From the NCBI GenBank assembly GCA_947095535.1, contig OX352774.1, forward strand, positions 214,880,965 through 214,944,964: DNA of 64,000 nt. The letters are read 5' to 3'. This document shows positions 61,656-64,000 of this stretch, piece after piece. Position 1 is the first letter of the stretch, and the number at the start of each line of letters is the position of its first letter. The stretch comes from Poecilobothrus nobilitatus. Lineage: Eukaryota; Arthropoda; Insecta; Diptera; Dolichopodidae. The notes beneath the pieces were generated by a model. The model ran no database searches. It was not told where the DNA came from and saw only the letters and a program-made list of their open reading frames with translations. A program made the translations under genes and the position numbers.

Positions 61656-61860
61656 TTTTTTTTAAAGTGGCAGAAAAATAGTTAGAAAATGTAGAAAATG
61701 AGTTAAACAGTGTTCTGAATGCAATCAGAAGCCAAACATTTACAAGAATCGTTTATTTTAGCACTTTCATTACTAATTTTTTCCACAATACTTGAAAAGA
61801 ATTGGTTAAATGTATTCGACTTTGCCCTAGACTCAGTAACAATTTCACCATTTTAAATAA
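61640..61860 (-). pseudogene. Upstream part of the same LINE ORF2, separated by an E-element insertion
   Basis: On the minus strand a 47-codon open run begins just after an in-frame TAA (61858-61856) and reads NGEIVTESRAKSNTFNQFFS and on to SIVEKISNES. This is the segment between endonuclease and RT in many LINEs, where an N-x-F-N-x-F-F-S-S-I pattern is common. The orientation matches the RT piece at 61158-61468. The RT core region normally lying between is missing, so the copy lost several hundred bases besides carrying the insertion. Confidence 0.6.
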
Positions 61861-61989
61861 GACCAGTACACTGCTCCTTTTAATTTTTAGATTTATTATT
61901 ATTATATTACTATCAAAACATAATAATATTTCTTACAACTTATTTTTCACATTTAACATTATATGAAGACAAAATTTTACAAAATTTCG

Positions 61990-62190
61990 TTTTTCCTTAA
62001 CACTTTTAAAAAATTTCAGTTTTTTTCGACACCTATATAACTTAGTGACCTGCACAAATTTTTTTGCAAAAAGAAAACAAAAATTATAGTATTAACATTA
62101 TAATTTTACATATGTTAATGGGTTTTCTTAATGATATAGGGTTTTCTTAAAACTAAAGAAAGTTTCCGTTGGTTCTAAAAAAAATGACAA
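61990..62190 (-). repeat. FB repeat copy I (reverse), fragment
   Basis: GACACCTATATAACTTAGTG, CATATGTTAATGGGTTTTCT and TTTCCGTTGGTTCT match the head-proximal part of the family in reverse. The remainder is missing. Confidence 0.55.
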
Positions 62191-63359
62191 ATTTTTGTAC
62201 ATGATGTATTCTAATCTGTTAAACAAAATTTACTCATTTTCTCGAAATATTTTAATTTAGAAAATTTTCCATCAATCGAAACTGATTCTATGAGTATATA
62301 GTCATCATTATATTAAAAATTAATAAAAAAAATAAAAACCAAAAGAAAATTAAGCAATTAAAGAGTTAATGTAATTTTTATTAAATGCATATATTACCAT
62401 TTTATCTCTTCCTCATTTTTGTTTTCTCTTTATACCATTTATGTCATAAAAACCAACGCATATTTCAATTGTTCATTATTTAGAAATAAAACTTTAAAAA
62501 TTCATTATTTTCACCCACATATTTTAAATAATTAACACGCCATTACACAATATTTTTTTTTTCAATTAATTAAAAAAAAAATCTATTGAATTAATATCAT
62601 ATATATACAAACATATTATACAGTTTGTTATTATACATATTATAAAGTATATATTATAAAACCACATGATAAGCATGTACCACATGATATGTAAATATTT
62701 TTACCATACTTGATTAAGAATTTAAGAATTTGGAATCCCCTAAAATTTAAATCTATTTTTCAAAAAAAAAAAAAAAATAATAATATGTATTTTAAAATTG
62801 CGCGAATTTCCTGTTAACAAACAAGTTTGAAATATACAAAACCAAACATTGTCTTATTAATTACAATAATTTTTCAAAATTATGATGTCATTAATCGTAA
62901 TGATTATTTATAATTATTATAATATGATAATTAATGAATTTCTATTTATGTAAAATCTTCTAATCAATTATTAAGATAAAATGGTAACTTGATTTTCGAA
63001 ATATGTATAGTTATATTTAAAACTTAAGATTGATTTCGAAAATCATAAAATTCTAATAGTAATCGAATGTTTGGAATAACAAGTTAAAAAAAAACAACAC
63101 ACACACACACAATACTTTAATTATTTTATATAATAAAATATTAAACTAATATTTAATTGTACATAGTCTAACAATTATAATATAAGACAATAAATACTAA
63201 ACTGGTTCTAAATGTCATATAAATTAATTAATTAAAAAAAAAACTTAACTATTGTTAGTAAAACCAGGTAAAAGCTTAAAAATATTTACAAAATTAATAA
63301 ATTAATCAAACTTTAGATGGATTTGTAACCTGAAGTAAGTATTTGAGTTTGTGCACATA
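62191..63359. other. A/T-rich, (AC)n at about 63098-63112
   Basis: No ORF or element ends recognised. Confidence 0.55.
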
Positions 63360-63475
63360 GCCTTATACGCTAAAATCTTATGCGACAAAATCTTGCATAC
63401 AAAATCTTCCTTTCGAAAATCATTCAAAATAAAATCTTTTTTTCCAAAATCTACTAGGACAAAACCTTGCATATT
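63360..63475. repeat. Degenerate short tandem repeat around CAAAATCTT
   Basis: AAAATCTT recurs about every 16-25 bp (GCGACAAAATCTTGCATAC, ACAAAATCTTCC, ATAAAATCTTTT, GACAAAACCTTGCATA). Confidence 0.5.
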
Positions 63476-63548
63476 ATATATTAATTAAGTTACAGCAAAG
63501 TACTTAATCCCCAAAGCTCCCAAACCTCCGCTAAACAAATGATTGAAA

Positions 63549-64000
63549 TCCTAATTTTGAAACCAACTCTAAAATCTCTCCTATAATTATTTTTTTTACA
63601 TATACACATTTCATGTTACATAATAATTTATAGCAATAATATAGATTAGCAATAATATATAGAAATAGTATATTTTTTAAAAACTTTGGAAAAACGGTAT
63701 CACAGATTTTTTTAAATTAACCTCCGAAACTTTTTTTTTAAATATTCTAGAAAAAAACCGGTATGAGAAAAAAATTTAATATTTTTATGTTAATTCAATC
63801 AAAATATAGAAAAATTCTGGAAAAAGCGCCAATGCTGATTTTGAAACCAACTCTAAAATGCCTTCTTATTCAGAAGCTCACATATACTTATATATATATA
63901 TATAAATATTTTGCAAAAACTGTATATAACCCTGACTTTGAAACCAACTATAAAATTATCTTTAACTATAATTTGTTTATATACATACATTCTTTAAAAA
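63549..64000. repeat. Degenerate tandem array running off the window end
   Basis: TTTTGAAACCAACTCTAAAA (one or two changes) recurs at about 63554, 63839 and 63936, and a second motif (TCTGGAAAAAGCG / TTTGGAAAAACGG / TCTAGAAAAAAACCGG) recurs between. Unit length is irregular. Confidence 0.55.

Noticed and set aside
1..64000. CRISPR array, operons, bacterial promoters or prophage
   Set aside because: No regular spacer-repeat structure; introns, SINEs and composition show eukaryotic DNA.

Overview
The window is very A+T-rich nuclear DNA of an insect, most likely a fly (Diptera). The evidence is one gene with GT-AG introns that matches the insect cytochrome b5-related / front-end desaturase-like family, tRNA-derived SINEs with target duplications, Tc1/mariner and hAT DNA transposons, a LINE reverse-transcriptase remnant, and a repeat with a (GTCC)n motif of a kind I associate with fly genomes. 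Species cannot be read from the sequence. There is nothing bacterial: no operons, Shine-Dalgarno sites or CRISPR.

Gene content is low. One convincing host gene lies on the minus strand at 53276-55984: four exons encoding about 402 residues, with the cytochrome b5 HPGG motif, three desaturase histidine boxes and an intact stop. Its 5' (N-terminal) exon is not securely found; a phase-compatible candidate sits at 56501-56538. Other coding material is dead or uncertain: a mariner transposase with two frameshifts and two internal stops (58797-59907), a frameshifted LINE RT fragment (61158-61860, minus), a possible LTR-retrotransposon 5' end (about 17390-17878, minus), and an unrecognised coding remnant of about 113 codons with one internal stop (40338-40676).

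Most of the window is repeats and low-complexity A/T sequence. The dominant family ('FB repeat') has at least ten dispersed copies. It starts with a conserved head (AACAAGGTAGAATGTAAACC), carries one or more tandem modules of about 430-480 bp, and ends in a (GACG)n stretch plus a hairpin. Two pairs lie head to head (1-1006 with 3702-4471; 20070-20565 with 20992-22280), like foldback elements. At least four tRNA-derived SINE families (A-D here), a short 'E' element with inverted GGGAGGTGGG ends, a foldback MITE (19368-19823), a 783-bp non-autonomous hAT element with an exact 8-bp target duplication, and a 28-kb-separated inverted duplication (2178-2619 / 30688-31113) make up the rest.

Layout: 1-4.5 kb FB repeat pair, inverted duplicate and SINE-B tandem; 4.5-13 kb mostly featureless A/T DNA with one FB copy and one E element; 13-17 kb two SINE-A; 17.4-17.9 kb possible LTR; 19-22.3 kb foldback MITE and FB pair; 23-34 kb SINEs A, C and the second inverted-duplicate copy; 34.6-37 kb SINE-D, E element and duplicated FB heads; 39-43 kb FB copies, unknown coding remnant and fly-like repeat; 43-53 kb SINE-B and one FB copy; 53-56 kb desaturase-like gene; 56-60 kb FB copy, hAT MITE and mariner upstream of that gene; 60-64 kb LINE with E insertion and a degenerate repeat array running off the window end. 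All comparisons were made by eye; identities are approximate.
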